From contig JH153682.1 of NCBI GenBank assembly GCA_000226015.1, positions 6,334 to 52,161 of the forward strand: DNA of 45,828 nt, read 5' to 3'. This document shows positions 10,213-23,211 of the stretch, one piece after another; within the stretch, counting starts at the first letter, position 1; each line of letters begins with the position of its first letter. Both the position numbers and the translations under genes were made by a program. The stretch is from Mnemiopsis leidyi (taxonomy: Eukaryota; Ctenophora; Tentaculata; Lobata; Bolinopsidae). The notes beneath the pieces were generated by a model. That model saw only the letters and a program-made list of their open reading frames with translations, was not told the origin of the DNA and did not search any database.

Positions 10213-11317
10213 CGGCAGCTTCACGCCACCAGTATCTCATGCTGAACGTCGTTGTAGGGTTGGTTACGGCGCGTGATTTTCAATATTAATACACACAAAC
10301 TCAATTATCAATCAGTAGCTGTATCCGGCATTCGACTGCACCTGTTAAGTGTTCCGCATACTTTACATTAGCATAAACGGCCGGTCATGAGCCCGATCAC
10401 TGTATTCATGCAACTTTCGTGTAACCATACATGCCTTCTCGTGTTTTTAAAGATAATCACTAGGCAAAGACAGGAAGTCACAACAACACCAAGTATATTC
10501 CCAAAAGAAGCCGCGGCAACTACTAACTAAACGTCCAAAATAGGTGACTTCAGCCCACTGAAAGCCGTAAACAACAGTATCAAGTAGCCAAACACGGTAC
10601 AAAAACGCGGCAGCCAGTTCGGTGGACTGTTGTGTCACGTGTCTGGGCACCCTCAGTCACGTGTCTAGGTACCCCGAGTCACATGATTGGACGAACGCAC
10701 GGTGCAAAACTTCGAAGATGGCGGTACCGCACGTACTTTAAGCTTTGTACCGTACCTACTTCTCATCTAAAGACACTGTGTGACAGAGGGGTGTTGTGCA
10801 CGTGACCTCCCAACAAGATCTTCCTCCCAGAAAAACAAGACAAACAACAATGTCATTAACACAGAGACTATAGAGAGCAAGCAAGAGAGAAAACTACAAT
10901 AGGTTGTTAGATAAGCTAGGTTTGGAGAAGGCGTGTGTAATCGCTAGATAAGCCTACAAAGAAGGTACCTACATGTTACATGTAGGTACAAGGCGTAGAG
11001 AGAGAGAGCGAGCGTGGGCATTAGTTTCGTGTACCAGTGAGTGAGAGAGAGGGAGGGAGAGGGGGGAGAGTGTGTGTATAGTACAGTTGCACTACGTTAG
11101 GCCACATACATAAACCTCACATCCTATCTCCACAGACCATTTACAGTACTTAAAGATCTCGTGATACAGCAATGGTCACGTGACCTTCCCTCGTGGTCCT
11201 CTCCTGGATTTAGGGGCCAGGGCACGGCGACATTGTCAATACGATCGGACTGATCACAGGCATTAACGACGTCTCACGGAAGTAGGGAGAGATCCAGGTA
11301 CAGGGGTAGTTTGCAAG
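10213..11317. other. GC-richer region upstream of first exon A, with CACGTG sites and GA-rich simple repeat
   Basis: CACGTG E-boxes lie near 10634, 10656, 10800 and 11175; the 10634/10656 pair is a short duplication (TCACGTGTCTGGGCACCC / TCACGTGTCTAGGTACCC). A (GA)n-rich tract spans 10990-11070. Open frame 10447-10650 on the minus strand has no suitable donor. This may include the promoter of exon A. Confidence 0.4.
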
Positions 11318-11612
11318 GCAGTGTAACCGTGACAGAAACTAGGCTTGTGTAACCGTGCCAGAAACTTGCGTAGTGTAACCGTGACAGAAACTTGGGTAGA
11401 ATAACCGTGACAGAAACTTGGGTAGAGTAACCGTGACAGAAACTTGGGCAGAGTAACCGTGACAGAAACTTGGGTAGAGTAACCTTGACAGAAACTTTGG
11501 TAGAGTAACCGTGACAGAAACTTGGGCAGAGTAACCGTGACAGAAACTTAGGTAGTGTAACCGTGACACAAACTTGCATAGTGCAACCGTGACAGAAACA
11601 CGCGTAGTGTCT
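11318..11612. repeat. 26-bp minisatellite, about 11 copies
   Basis: The unit is GTAACCGTGACAGAAACTTG + GGTAGA. The minus-strand frames at 11274-11692 encode a periodic KFLSRLL..SFCHGYS-like peptide that follows from the DNA repeat, with no signal peptide or start support. Confidence 0.9.
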
Positions 11613-14456
11613 GTAGCAGAAACTCGGAAAACTAGGGAAGGGAGAGAGTTAGAGAGAGAAGATTGGAAGTCCAAATTAATGGCATGAGTCATTGGGGATG
11701 TTATTGGGCAACAAGACTACATTGCCTGAGGATTAGCCGCCTATTACATTGTAATTCACATGTGTAATTGGGAGGAATGTATTAGCAATTACGCTCCTGT
11801 TTTCGTCCGCAAAGTTATTTTCACTGCTCTCGCTTATAAGTAAAGCTTATTCATACGGGCGGCACTGTCTTAGGATATGTATAATTATGCCTCACTTAAG
11901 ACCTATACGTCCAAACATTGATTCGTCGGCTTTGAAGTCGCCACAAAAACCGCTCAATCCCGGTAGAGAGCCGGTAGATAGCCGGTAGAGAGCAGGTAAT
12001 GGATTGACTTGGAACAGACTCTTCTTGGCATAGAGCTACAGGATACTTAAATCTGCTTGCGGGTATAATTTGTGTAATTATTCTGCACAGGGCGTAACCT
12101 AGTGATGGCTAAGCTATGAACGTGGTCGCACGTGAATTGTGGAGTTTGGAAGTAAAAAGGACAAGGAATTTTTGCGATCATTCAAATCGGCCCCAAGTTG
12201 TCTAGCAAGTAGCATCGACAAGATTTGGCAATCTTGTGTGTTATTCATGCGGATGAGCCAAACTTAACATCAAATCTTTGAGTTTTGACTGCTTGCCAGA
12301 ATATTTATCTTAAAACTTACAGTTTTGTCTATGAAGTAAAGTTCGTGAAATAAGCTAACAAGGTTACCGATGATTCATAATGCTCTCCAAAGATTCTTGC
12401 AACGATTACGGATTCTACGAACTTTGATTTTAGAATCAACTAATTCCGGAGAAAAACTGGCGGTGTCCTACATTTATAAAACAAAGCGAAAATACTGATG
12501 TGGAGGAAAAGAACGAGCGAGAAAAGACAATTTCATTATATTTTATAAGCTTTTCCCAACGCATAGAGACATATACAAGGAGGGCAAATGTAAGACACGG
12601 TTTAATTGATTCATTAGCATTAACGAATCACTGTATTCACACTTCCACTTAAAACACATTCAACCAGGGTTTAGATCGGTCTTCACATGTCCCTACCACA
12701 TCTTAGATCTCCTAAATTGCTTCTTCAGTAACGTCACAAGATCATTTTTGTAGGGGCTTACATGAAAAATGCCGTTGACTTTTAGAAGTTTTCCATTTAT
12801 GGAGTACCATGTGGACTACCGACCAACAAATGCATAATACGGCGGGAAAATTTAATGCTGTTATCTCATTATAACGGCTTGCTCCTTATTTACAGTGTGT
12901 GCTGCCGGGCGGCTGTATACAACCTGCATCCGCACTAAACCATTACACAGTATGCAGGGACTGTATGGGAACATTTGGGTAACTTCTATAACAATCTTGT
13001 GCTTAGAGTCATTGTTTGCGTTTTTGTTTTCAAAGATATAAACTCAATTCATCCCCCTCCACTTTATATGCCATACCCTTGAAATATCCCTGCTAGTATC
13101 CTGGCTTTGACTAACTGACCAGGTAGCAACCTTGTTCAGGGTACAATGTAACATTCTCTCTAACATGTTACATGTACAATGTAACGTTCTCTAACGGCTC
13201 ACGGAACAACATTTAAGAGACATCTCTAGCACAGAGGTCGTTATTAATGTGGCTGAAACATCGGTACAATTAATGGTCAATAAGTCTGTAAGTTTTCTTG
13301 CTGGAAGATTCACGAGGATTACGTAATAAGCAATATTTCAATCTAAGGAGGCGAGCACCCCTCCCATAAGGGTACTTAAAACATTAAACTGAAAATCAGA
13401 ACAACAACTCAACTCACCATTTGCAGTGGTGCAATAGATACTATTGGCTTATTGCTTTGTGTAATTCTATTCACTATAATAAAGCTAGCTTTGCGATGAT
13501 GCCAATAAAATTAGAAGCAGCCCGAAACAACAACAAAATTAGACATTAAAGACGTAAAGCAGTATCACACTACACTCGTTACAAATTATGGCATATAAAC
13601 GTCGTGCCAGCTCCCGAATATAGGCCAAAGGAGTTGGCAGCAGATACATCGGTTGGAGAAATTCGATCAGTGCTACCAAACATTACCACGACAGAATGGA
13701 GGTTATCTTGTCATTGTTGGGAGGGGTAAGTTCTATGAACACGATCCGTCTCAGACGCGGTAGTTTTGATGAAGGAGCAGTAACTCATTGGGCGGACTGT
13801 TTTATGCCGTGCGCTATAAAATTTCCCATAAAATTTCCACTATTAAGGGGATTAAGGCTCATGTGTTTTTTATACATGTATTTGTGTATGAGAACTGGAC
13901 TGTTAATTGAGCTGTATTAAAAAACAAGTGTTTCTTAAAACTTGGGAAATTTTCCAAACTGAACGCGATCTAGATCTTACTTAACTACAAGACTGGATTC
14001 GGAATTCTACTTAACTTTCTACTTTACTTTACTTTGTGCCATAGTGTGTACTTTGAACGACAAGCTGCTGATATTGCTTTATTACCCACCACAACAAACA
14101 TACATGTTGTTTTGTACGGTTGAAACTTTTGCCTGCTTTAATTTTTTGCGACGTAAACTTACCACCTTTTGTAATTTAGACTAGTAATCCCCGCTCAATA
14201 ATCTATGAAATTACCTGATTTTAAGCTAACTTTTCAGTAGAATTTCGAGGCACTTTCAAACTGGTTATAGGTGTTGTAAGACAAAAACGCATCAACTATC
14301 GACACAACACGCAAGCAAAAATCCAAAGTGTGATTGCAAGACGAGTGTAGCTGATCCTATATATATATATTCTTATATTGTACTTATCTCTATCCCACAC
14401 AGTCTGCTCGTATTGACCTTTGTAACAAGCAGTGAAAGCTCACATCAGACACCAAT
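11613..14456. other. Intronic AT-rich sequence, no gene recognised
   Basis: A short GGTAGAGAGC repeat lies at 11960-11998. Strong-looking minus-strand donors near 13422 (AAATG|GTGAGT) and 14163 (GGTG|GTAAGT) have AT-rich, stop-dense sequence upstream and no usable ATG. Open frame 13696-13920 (plus) has no recognisable domain. Confidence 0.45.
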
Positions 14457-14600
14457 ATGGCGTTGAAGTTGTTGGGCGCTGCTCTGTGAGTATTTCTAAA
14501 CAACGATTCTGATATTGTTCAGGGGGGATTACGTCAAGAACTGGGTCGGAAAACCTATTGTCTTTGTAATTCTTTCTCTATTTTTATTGGCCTGTTTACA
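14457..14600 (+). CDS. Putative start of a plus-strand membrane-protein gene, exons 1-2 (Patched-related-like)
   Basis: Exon 1 runs 14457-14485 (MALKLLGAA + 2 bases) to the donor CT|GTGAGT. Exon 2 runs 14523-14600, from TTGTTCAG| to the donor CA|GTAAGT. Removing the 37-base intron gives a single frame: MALKLLGAALGDYVKNWVGK, then a hydrophobic PIVFVILSLFLLACL segment. An N-terminal 'LG.yV...P..FVI...L..a.L' layout before the first TM helix is typical of Patched-domain/Dispatched-like (RND family) proteins, but this is only the first 35 residues, so the family is a suggestion. Unspliced, the frame stops after ten codons. No following exon could be identified. The gene would lie on the strand opposite the channel, inside its intron. 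Confidence 0.45.
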
Positions 14601-14684
14601 GTAAGTGTCATCTACCAGTGATTTAATTTGGAACTTAGTGTATGACGATTACTTATTTTTAGTGCAAATGAAGGATAAATTTGT

Positions 14685-14940
14685 TTATATTAGTGTTCCA
14701 AGAATTATCATTTTTGATAAAACTTGTGACTTATCCATGCATGACTAACGAAGTATTTATGTTATGAATTGGTAAACTAGTCACTCTACTGTTATGACCA
14801 ATTGTTATGACCAATTGTTATGTATTAGTGTTCCAAGACTTATTTTTTGATAAAACTTGTGACTTATCCATGCATGACTAACAAGTATTTATGTTATGAA
14901 CTGGTAAACTAGTCACTCTACTGTTATGACCAATTGATCT
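14685..14940. repeat. ~130-bp direct duplication, 2 copies
   Basis: TATTAGTGTTCCAAGA...TTGATAAAACTTGTGACTTA...GTTATGA(A)TTGGTAAAC...TATGACCAATTG occurs at 14688-14817 and 14821-14937 with few differences. Confidence 0.85.
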
Positions 14941-15654
14941 TATGTTGTCTTACGTGCGAAGACATTTTACATTTTAGCATTTTGACATGCTATCTCAAAC
15001 TCGTGCGAAGTTGGACAACTTTACTTGTCACAGTAACTGTTACATTTCACATATGATACTTTTTGGTAGCTAGGTGCAAATTTGCGATACTTCCAAACGG
15101 TACGAAATTATACAAATACTCGAGAAAATATAATGATTGCCACCCCAGTGTCGAAACACAAAGTTTCAAGCATTCTGCACGGTAAAATGCCAGCATAATA
15201 AGCATAAAACTTCATGATACTAAAAATTCGAAAATGGCTTTCCCTTTTTGAGTTATGGGGATACAAATTTGGGTTAGCAAAAACATCATTTTATTAAAGC
15301 AGTCAGAAAAAAACGAGCAAAAAATTAAGTTGCCAATTGTCAATTGCTCATAAACCATACTTTCATAATCATGATAATGTGCATTGTTCATGCATACCAA
15401 GCATGATAGAAATAAAATTGCACGCCACAGTGAATATAAACGATCCGTCCGTCAAGGTACGTAAGGGTACGTGAATTTACGGCAAGGTACTTGACATGAG
15501 GTTACGTCAAGGTACGTGAATTTACGTGAAGAGACATGAAGATAAAACTGACAGTATCTTAAGAGTCCTTAAATCTTCTCTGTATATTCACATGAGCTAA
15601 CAGTTTTTACCACCCTTATCTCACTGCACTTGTCTCACGGTCACTATACTGGAC
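14941..15654. other. Intronic sequence with short imperfect repeats
   Basis: A GGTACGTGAATTTACG motif is repeated several times at 15455-15530. The minus-strand donor near 14955 gives no phase-1 exon. No gene seen. Confidence 0.45.
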
Positions 15655-15742
15655 TCAGTAAATTTGGAGTCCAGACTCTAAATTTGGAGTCCAGACTCCA
15701 GATAGTCCAGACTCCAGATAGTCCAGACTTCACAGAGTCCAG
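15655..15742. repeat. Short tandem repeats around GGAGTCCAGACT
   Basis: AATTTGGAGTCCAGACTC occurs twice, then TCCAGATAGTCCAGACT units. Confidence 0.8.
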
Positions 15743-15861
15743 ATCTTCTCCTGCGAAACACTAATAATAAAGATGAACTGTAGACATTATACCAAGCACA
15801 ACCTTTCTGATATTCGCCATCATCAATCATGATCATTATACTACTAATACTTATCTGTTCC

Positions 15862-15952
15862 ATTTCCAAGCTACTGCTAATAACTATGTCTTCCATTTCC
15901 AAGCTACTACTAATAACTATGTCTTCCATTTCCAAGCTACTACTAATAACAT
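15862..15952. repeat. 33-bp minisatellite, ~3 copies, open in both strands
   Basis: The unit is CCATTTCCAAGCTACTACTA + ATAACTATGTCTT. Because 33 is a multiple of three, opposite-strand frames stay open and give periodic peptides (SSISKLLLITM, SSSLEMEDIVI). No start or splice support. Confidence 0.85.
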
Positions 15953-18478
15953 TCCACTGCACAACTGTGGTAAGAGAAAGTCTACCAGACGTTTGGAGGA
16001 TAGTTTTACTGTAGGTGCAGGCACATTACGTCTTAGTTTCACCTTGAACCAGACTTCTTGGTCACGGAAAAGGTCGGCAATAATTAGTGCCGTGCTCGGC
16101 GGACAATCGTGTGTCCTACATATTTACTGACAAGAACAGCTGCCGTGCTGGTAGCTTTTAGGAGAACAGCTCAAGGAAGTTGATAACTGCCCGGGCGAGT
16201 CTAAAATGGTTTTTGATTAGGAGTTAGCTCGTCTCTAAATGGCACTACATTGAGTGTGTGATAGCGTCAACAGTTGGTTTGTCAGAGACTCAGAGCGGAA
16301 ACCCAAGGCGCTAAGGGAAAGGTGGCAGACCGAAGTTTAAACCCTGGTAGAATATACCCTCGCTAAGTGTGGTGGAATTTACCTGATCAATCAATAGCGC
16401 TTCATGAAGGCTTGCTATAGGACTACTTCTTGTTGAGGTCAACCCTGAATTTACTAAAGGACAGTAAACTGCTTGTTCACATATTTGATCTATTAGCCAA
16501 CCAGTTAAACTATAATCTAACCTGTAAAATAGTGTATTACAAAGTTAAAAACCTCTTAACAAAAGCAGGATTGCTAAACTGAATAACCAATACCCTAATA
16601 CAAAATCATTTTCAAGAGATTTAAATTTGTGTGCCGAGACAAATGGACGGTAAACTTATGACTTTATATCCGTATACAATATACAGCCACGCAGAAACCT
16701 CTAATGGACTTAAAATCTCATCGGCTCTAATTGCTGGGAACCACAGCTGAAATCTAACAAAATTAAAAACTGTGGACGGAAAAGAAAAAGAGAAGATACA
16801 CTAACAGTTGAGAACAAACAGATGACTGTTGTACAGTAAGTAATGGTAGCTGCCCAGCAAGCAGCTATATTCACTGTTAAACACCTCAGTCGGACGGACC
16901 TGCCGCAATGATACTGAACTGCTGATAGTATTTACAACGTTGCATATCTCCTCTCTTTCTCTTGCTCGAGACGAAAAAAATAAAACCTCAGAGTCATAAC
17001 TTAGCCCAGCTCTAAACTAAAGAATTTGATGTAAAAGATTGTGGGAATTTTCCAGGTCTGTGTAAAACCGCGTCAAGTTTTTAGCGAGTGTTGACCGTGA
17101 CTCAATGCAAGGTGGTCTTGACAACAAGAGGAATTGTTTGCAGGACGGAGTTAAACTCTTTGATAGGTCTGGTCAGAATATTCAACAAAGGTAAACGAGA
17201 AAAGGCGGCCCGTACGTTTCACTGATTCAATTTAATTTTTTTGTATAGTCGGGTAAACAGGTACATAGCTGCACCCCACTAAAGTTTCAGGTTTTACCTT
17301 CAAACACTCATCACTTATGTGGACTGAAAGTTAAGTTTAACTTTTCACGGTTGACTTTTCAGTCTACAAACCTAGAAACCCTACGTAAAACAGTTTGACA
17401 GATTAAAGAAATTTAACTGCTCATACAAAACCCGGTCATTCGTAAAGTTTGAAGCATTGAACATTAGAAGTATGTGAGAATGTTTTATAATTTTAACAAC
17501 TACAATTAAGTATATAAATTGATATTGATGAGATTTATTTTACCGAAAATACTTTTTTGTAAATAACCCCCTGTTTCACTTGTCAAGTTGTTTCTTAAGG
17601 CAGGAGAAAATTTCCATCTATATGTTGAATACACATGTTTACTCTCATGTATAAACTAAAACAAGCTTCTCAGTAGGATAAATGTGCATGCCGCGTGTAC
17701 CTGAGATTTTAGAGGAGTGAAGATGATTGGACTGAAGGTAGGCTGCCACTTCGATGTCTTACGACAAACAACCACACTACTGGATCCAAGGATTGGACTC
17801 ACCAGTTGCATCCAATTCAGACAGCTGTGGTCAGAAAGACCTTCAAACCGTCCACTCTTACCAAGCCGGCTGAACTACCACAATGGAGAAGTTACCCCGG
17901 AAGACAAGTTCCCACAGTAGAAAGTAAAACAAGCAGACACAGAACAAGACTGGGAACTGTGAGGGGAAGTGGGTACTGAACTGCGGTCGTTTTAAAATAC
18001 GGCTCTCGGTTGGGGTGTTATAAACGTAGGAAGCAGGTGATGATATGCCGCTCAATTGCGCCGATGTTCACTTAAATCAACTACAACCTCTGCAAAGTTA
18101 TTATGACATATTGTACGGCAAGGAAGGCTGGACGGTCTTAAGTAAGGTTAAAGCCCTCAAGACTTCTTTTACAATTGACGCTCAAGCAGTCGCCAATCAA
18201 CACCCATGAATTTTTACAGGGCTGGCAGTCCTTGTTAAAATAAAATTTAAAAATACATTTTACTACAACGGGTACATTTCACTACATTGGGTACCAATCC
18301 GAGTTTGTGTTCCGGGTCTCCGAAAAGTCATTAGTGTGCGGTGAATTACTAGATTGAAATTAGGCATATCTAGAGATTCTTGGTGCTCAATAACATTCAG
18401 TAAACTGCAGCTAATAATCATTAACAACAATGCAAATTGAATCACATACTTGTGTGCTATGTGTTCATTTGTACATTT
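15953..18478. other. Intronic AT-rich sequence, no gene recognised
   Basis: Open frame 17717-17920 (plus, 67 codons) has ordinary composition but no recognisable domain. A minus-strand frame at 17858-18055 has no ATG. One AATAACTTTGCAGAGG motif lies at about 18087-18104. Confidence 0.4.
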
Positions 18479-18606
18479 CGATCAATTTGATCAATTTGAT
18501 CAATTTGATCAATTTGATCCATTTGATCGATTTGATCCATTTGATCAATTTGATCGATTTGATCGATTTAGTCGATTTGATTGATTTGATCGTCTGATCG
18601 ATTTGA
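18479..18606. repeat. 9-bp microsatellite (GATCAATTT)n, ~14 copies
   Basis: GATC(A/G/C)ATTT units in tandem; the minus frame reads KSIKLIKWIK-like and is a by-product. Confidence 0.95.
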
Positions 18607-18654
18607 TGAGCGAGTTTACAAGCCAAACGGCAAGAAACCAAAAAGAGGTTTACA

Positions 18655-18840
18655 TGCAAGGGACTGATATAGCTTACACAAAACACTTCTAACACGAACA
18701 ATGAATAACCTAGATTTATATTTATAGTTCTCCAATTCTAACCTGGAAGTGACTGATATAGCTCACACAAAACACTTCTAACACACACAATGAATAACCT
18801 AGATTTAGATTTATAATTCTCCAATTCTAACCTGGAATTT
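18655..18840. repeat. ~90-bp direct duplication, 2 copies
   Basis: Both copies contain GACTGATATAGCT, ACACAAAACACTTCTAACAC, AATGAATAACCTAGATTTA and CTCCAATTCTAACCTGGAA. Confidence 0.85.
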
Positions 18841-18954
18841 GTCGCTGTTGTAAATGTTCACTCTCGTGGTTTAATCGTTAGTCAGGGCATACAGTGTAAA
18901 AAATATCATTGTAAGTAAGACTAGGAGCATGAATATCGAAAACAAAGGGTATTG

Positions 18955-19036
18955 CTAGCGGTATAGACTTAACTAAGTGCTTAGACTTAACTAAATGTAT
19001 AGACTTAACTAAATGTATAGACTTAACTAAGTGTAA
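18955..19036. repeat. 18-bp tandem repeat, 4 copies
   Basis: The unit is TAGACTTAACTAA(A/G)TGTA, giving HLVKSI on the minus strand as a by-product. Confidence 0.85.
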
Positions 19037-22000
19037 TTTAACAGGCAGACAGTAGCAAGCAATTACTTCGTGTATGTCCACTATTAAAGCATTAACTAAT
19101 TTTCTCGACCGCTGTAGGATCTCTAATGAAACAGAACTTAACCGCCCTGCATACACAAGGAAGGACGAGAGAAAGAGAAAGCATATATCAGGATACAGTA
19201 AAAGATATATCTAGGACTGTAATCCTGCTGGTTAAGAAAGTGCCGACAGCATTGCATTTTAATTAGCCTCCTTGTACTAACCTGTAATTACGGAAAATAA
19301 CTCTTTGTGTACTGTAATGTGTACTGTCGGGCTAAATCGGGCTCTGCCTGGTTACCATCGTTATGGCAAGGTACGTTAGGTCATCCCTCATTTTACCAGC
19401 TCTATCTTTTTGGGAGAGCAAGTATTCCAATTTCTCTAATTTTTCATGATTACTCAGCGATATGTTGCCACTTTGCAAGGAAATCTTTACAGCCAATTTT
19501 ATCGGCCATTGGGATAATTGGTTATATAATTTTTGGGTGGTCCAGGCTGAGCTTAGTTAGTTTCCATGGCGCTGTACATTGCGGAGACTGCATGGTTACG
19601 AATCAAGATAATTACTATTGCTCTAAATTTTCGTCTTTTATACTGATCCTGAATTTTTATAGGTTTGTCTCTTAGTAAGGAAAATATTGTGATTTCTTGC
19701 TGCTAACGATACCATTACCAGTACATTCCATACTCTAGAAAAAGCGTAACAAACAATTGGATAGAATCGATTAACTGTAGCGATAAAATGTCCATAAAAT
19801 AGCGATGATATTGTCAACGTTACAATTTGATCATAAAACATTTTACAATAACTTTTGCTAGTATCATTGCCTCCGCGAATTAAATTGTAATTTGTAATCG
19901 ACCTAAATTCTTTGGTTGTCGAGAAATTTGGCTTGAAAGATAACAAATTTCGAAAAAGGCGAAAAAAGATTCACGTGAGATCCGACATTCTTACCTTAGG
20001 GACACACACACATTCATGCAACTTCAAACGGAGTTACTAATCTCGGAAACAAACAATTTTTGTACATGGCTGTATGGCTGTATCAGGATTGATATAATTT
20101 GACTTAATTGATGGATACCACAAGGATATATCGATTATTCTCTGACATTAAAGACATATTTTGAACCTGTTTGGACCGGGTAAATTGAGTTCACGCCTCA
20201 TTGGTTTAATCTTATCTTTCCTGATTTTCTTAGCCAAACCGAAAAATTCCCCTTCTTACCTTCTGCCGAAACTGAATCATCCCCATTCCGATATACCTTG
20301 CCTTAATACAAAAAAATAAAATCATTACAATAAGCAAAACATGAAACAATTATGGAAGTATTTACATCTGATCTCCGTCTGCTCTGCATCGCATTGTTGC
20401 TCGTAGACCGAAACTCTTCGGTTTATGCTGTTGTAGATCGAGTTGTACATTTCTCATAGCAGTTGAAATGCCAGGTGCGCCCAACCAGCACGTGCAACTC
20501 CAAACGCGCCCAACCAGCACGTGCAAGTTCAAACGCAGCCACCTAATTCATCAGCAAATCGAGGGTTAATGGCAAATTAAAGCGGGTAACATAGCGCTGT
20601 ACTGCAAAGCTGTGATGGCGTGCAAGACAAATCGTGGGTATGCGGTGACAGGAGCGGTGTAACTATTAGCATAATGACATGTGAAGTTGCCGGTGAAGTG
20701 TGCCGTCATCTCGCCAAATAGGATGGCAGCTCTACTTCCTCCTACTCGGTACTGCCATCTCTAGGATATCTATAGGCAATCTACTTATCCGTTACCACGC
20801 CGTCAGCTATCGTAAACCGCTTATCCATTACGGATTTGCTTTAAGTAGACCGGCTTTGTTTCGCGGTGTCGTGTTAGCTTGTTTGTGAGCTGGATATGAC
20901 TTTTAAATTAGAATTGGATACTTTGCCGATGACACAATACATGTCGTATGCCATATGGACGGGACTTGTGCAACTTTGGGGGGTTTTTAGTATACAATTC
21001 TCCAGAGCCTAGATAGGAATTGCAAAAAATACGATGTAATTGCAGTGCGGGCAGTGCGGAAGACCATGACTTAGTTAGTCCTGTCTGTCGTACATATTTG
21101 GTCCTGCAGCCAATTCTGCCAAATATGCGGAACATCGTGGACTTATGTACATGGCCGTCTTAAAAGATTTTCCGACGAGATGTACTGCAAATGTAGGAAA
21201 ATCATCTCGCTCTGCGTGCAAATAAATCTTAGTTGCAGACAATTTTTAGTTGCAGACAAATCTTAGTTACAGACAGTTCTATTGTTCTAAGCCCGTCAGA
21301 TTGCATGTTTGCAGGACAACCTGTATAGATACGCCGGGGTGTCAATGGTTTTCAATTAGTGAAGATGCCTGGATGAGAAGAAAGGGGCATGCATAAACAA
21401 TTAAAATTGATTTAAGTGTTTCGTGAATGTCGTTTAAGTTTGGAATGATGAAATGTAAATACCGATCTTTGAATGCAAACATTAAAACAAAACGATAAAT
21501 GTAGAACCGAGCCGGAAGTAGAAAAATCTTTAAATCAGAGCGATCACACAGGCTTGGATTCTAGTTGAACAGTCACGCTTCAAAGAATCGGTGACATCTC
21601 CTCCACCGTAAGTTGGAAGCAATTAAGCCATTATGAAAAAGGAAAATCGGTAATTAATCAATCGACAGTTTATCACTTCGAGTGTGAGGACAAGATAATG
21701 TGTTGCAAACTGTTAAAGACAATGTTTTCGTTAAATTGCTTTTCGATTAGTGCGAGGATCAACACAATGATGGCAAGGACGACTAAAGACTTTGTTGGTG
21801 GCCCGTTAATTCTGGGGAGACATCAGCTTTAAGTTTGCTGGTAACTATGCAGGTGTTTAATAAAATAACTTCGGCATAATAGTTAAAACTTTAGAGTAGC
21901 CAATCATCAGGCCGGTTGACCGATTAAGAAAATAGCCCAAGTTTTGAAATCGTTATTGGGACGAAATTTATGCATGATGTATCACAATTTCTAATAACGT

Positions 22001-22862
22001 AATAAGACCATTAAGCACTATGGTTCGTGAAAATTCATGCCAGAATTCTGATCCTTTCAATTGCATTGCAATGGCTACTAAGGAACGAAAAAAGCCGTGA
22101 TAAAGATGTTCAGAGAGTCCCGCTTGTCGAAAATATAGCTATTCGGTTGACACAATGATCATCGAATTCAGATAGAAATGGCATGCATCATAGCTATAAA
22201 CCTAATAAACTTAATAGACGATATTATGGGCTGTCCTTGCGGTCAGAGGAAATAAGAAAACAGCCGTATCGAAGAAAACAAAGGACAGAAAACTGGTCGG
22301 AATTTATGTGACGATTGCACATACCTTTGGTCTCATCTAATGATGCTATCTGATATGCTAAATGGATCAGGGATCAATGATGGAAAATACCGTGGCCGTA
22401 CCAGCTATATGTGCACACATCTCTTCATTCTCTTCAGTGTATATGTCGGGAGTAACAGCATCTCAGTAAAGTGTAAAGGAGTGTGTATCTGTCTGTTGTT
22501 CATGGCCCGTAAACAAGGCTGAAATATGTCGGCCTTAAGTCAAATCAAAGAGTGTGATTGTCAGTTTGTGACATTGATTACGTAAGCCCTTCAGTGACAA
22601 AGAGATCATTGGCCCGCTTCAAAGAGACTTTCATAAGTTAAGTTTTACTTTACTGCTTTACTGATCGGAAAAAGTGTGACAAATTATATATATGAATGTT
22701 TTTTTTCACTTATTTCACGTTTCATAAACGCTAAGTGCATGATGAATCAGAAGTCTTAAATAATGAAAGAAGTCATTAAAAGTAAAGCCTATAACCTTTC
22801 GCTATAATATCAAACCAGCAGTTGTACATCTAATAAAACTTTCAAGTCGCCAAAAAACTCAC
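19037..22862. other. Intronic sequence, no gene recognised
   Basis: Contains a 2x repeat CGCCCAACCAGCACGTGCAA at 20475-20530 and a 3x TCTTAGTTGCAGACA repeat at 21224-21272. ATG-plus-strong-donor combinations at about 19998 (AAG|GTAAGA) and 20255 (AAG|GTAAGA) on the minus strand leave phases 2 and 0 and do not fit the channel exon. Open frames 19307-19675, 20700-20888 (plus) and 20908-21135 (minus) show no recognisable domain. Confidence 0.4.
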
Positions 22863-22899
22863 TCACACGATGGTAAGACAGCAGCAAATGACTTGCCAT
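22863..22899 (-). CDS. Weak candidate first exon of the K+ channel
   Basis: ATG 22899 gives MASHLLLSYHRV, ending in phase 1 at a GTGA|GTGAGT donor; joined to 4218 the junction codon is Ser. The donor is within a GTGAGTGAGT doublet, so the alternative cut four bases earlier would be phase 0. The peptide is short, with only one Arg and two His. It could easily be chance. Confidence 0.2.
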
Positions 22900-23211
22900 C
22901 AACGAGCTTGCACAAATTTACGTCTATAACTCATAGAAATAAGTTTCACTGTACACAACACGGCATAACATCAGACACTAAAATATAACTAAGGATGGCA
23001 AAAGTTACCAGCAACAATCTCGTCATGTGACCGCATTATTTCAACGAACCACAAAGAAGTTTAAAGAAATATCAGACAGCATTTCGTCCCGTTTTCAAGT
23101 GTGCAGACTTAGGCTGGCAGGCCTGACATATTCGGCTGTAGCTTTAGCGATGGGGGTTTCTGTATCAGCATTACATATATATTAGATCAACACAGCAAAC
23201 ATTGTCATTAC

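Noticed and set aside
11274-11692. Minus-strand periodic ORFs (SFCHGYS repeats)
   Set aside because: By-product of the 26-bp minisatellite; no signal peptide, start or splice context.
17858-18055. Minus frame with YVYNTPTESRILKRP at 18.0 kb
   Set aside because: No ATG; an in-frame stop precedes it.
19998-20035. Minus-strand ATG plus strong donor AAG|GTAAGA near 19.99 kb (MNVCVSL...)
   Set aside because: Leaves phase 2, so it cannot join the channel exon; most of the peptide comes from a GT-repeat.
20255-20290. Minus-strand MGMIQFRQK plus donor AAG|GTAAGA near 20.26 kb
   Set aside because: Basic and ball-like, but phase 0; would shift the channel frame. Useful as a reminder that donor+ATG pairs occur by chance.
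20908-21135. Minus frame MFRIFGRIGCRTKYVRQTGL resembling exon B's MFRVFLG start
   Set aside because: No phase-1 donor found; the similarity is four residues.
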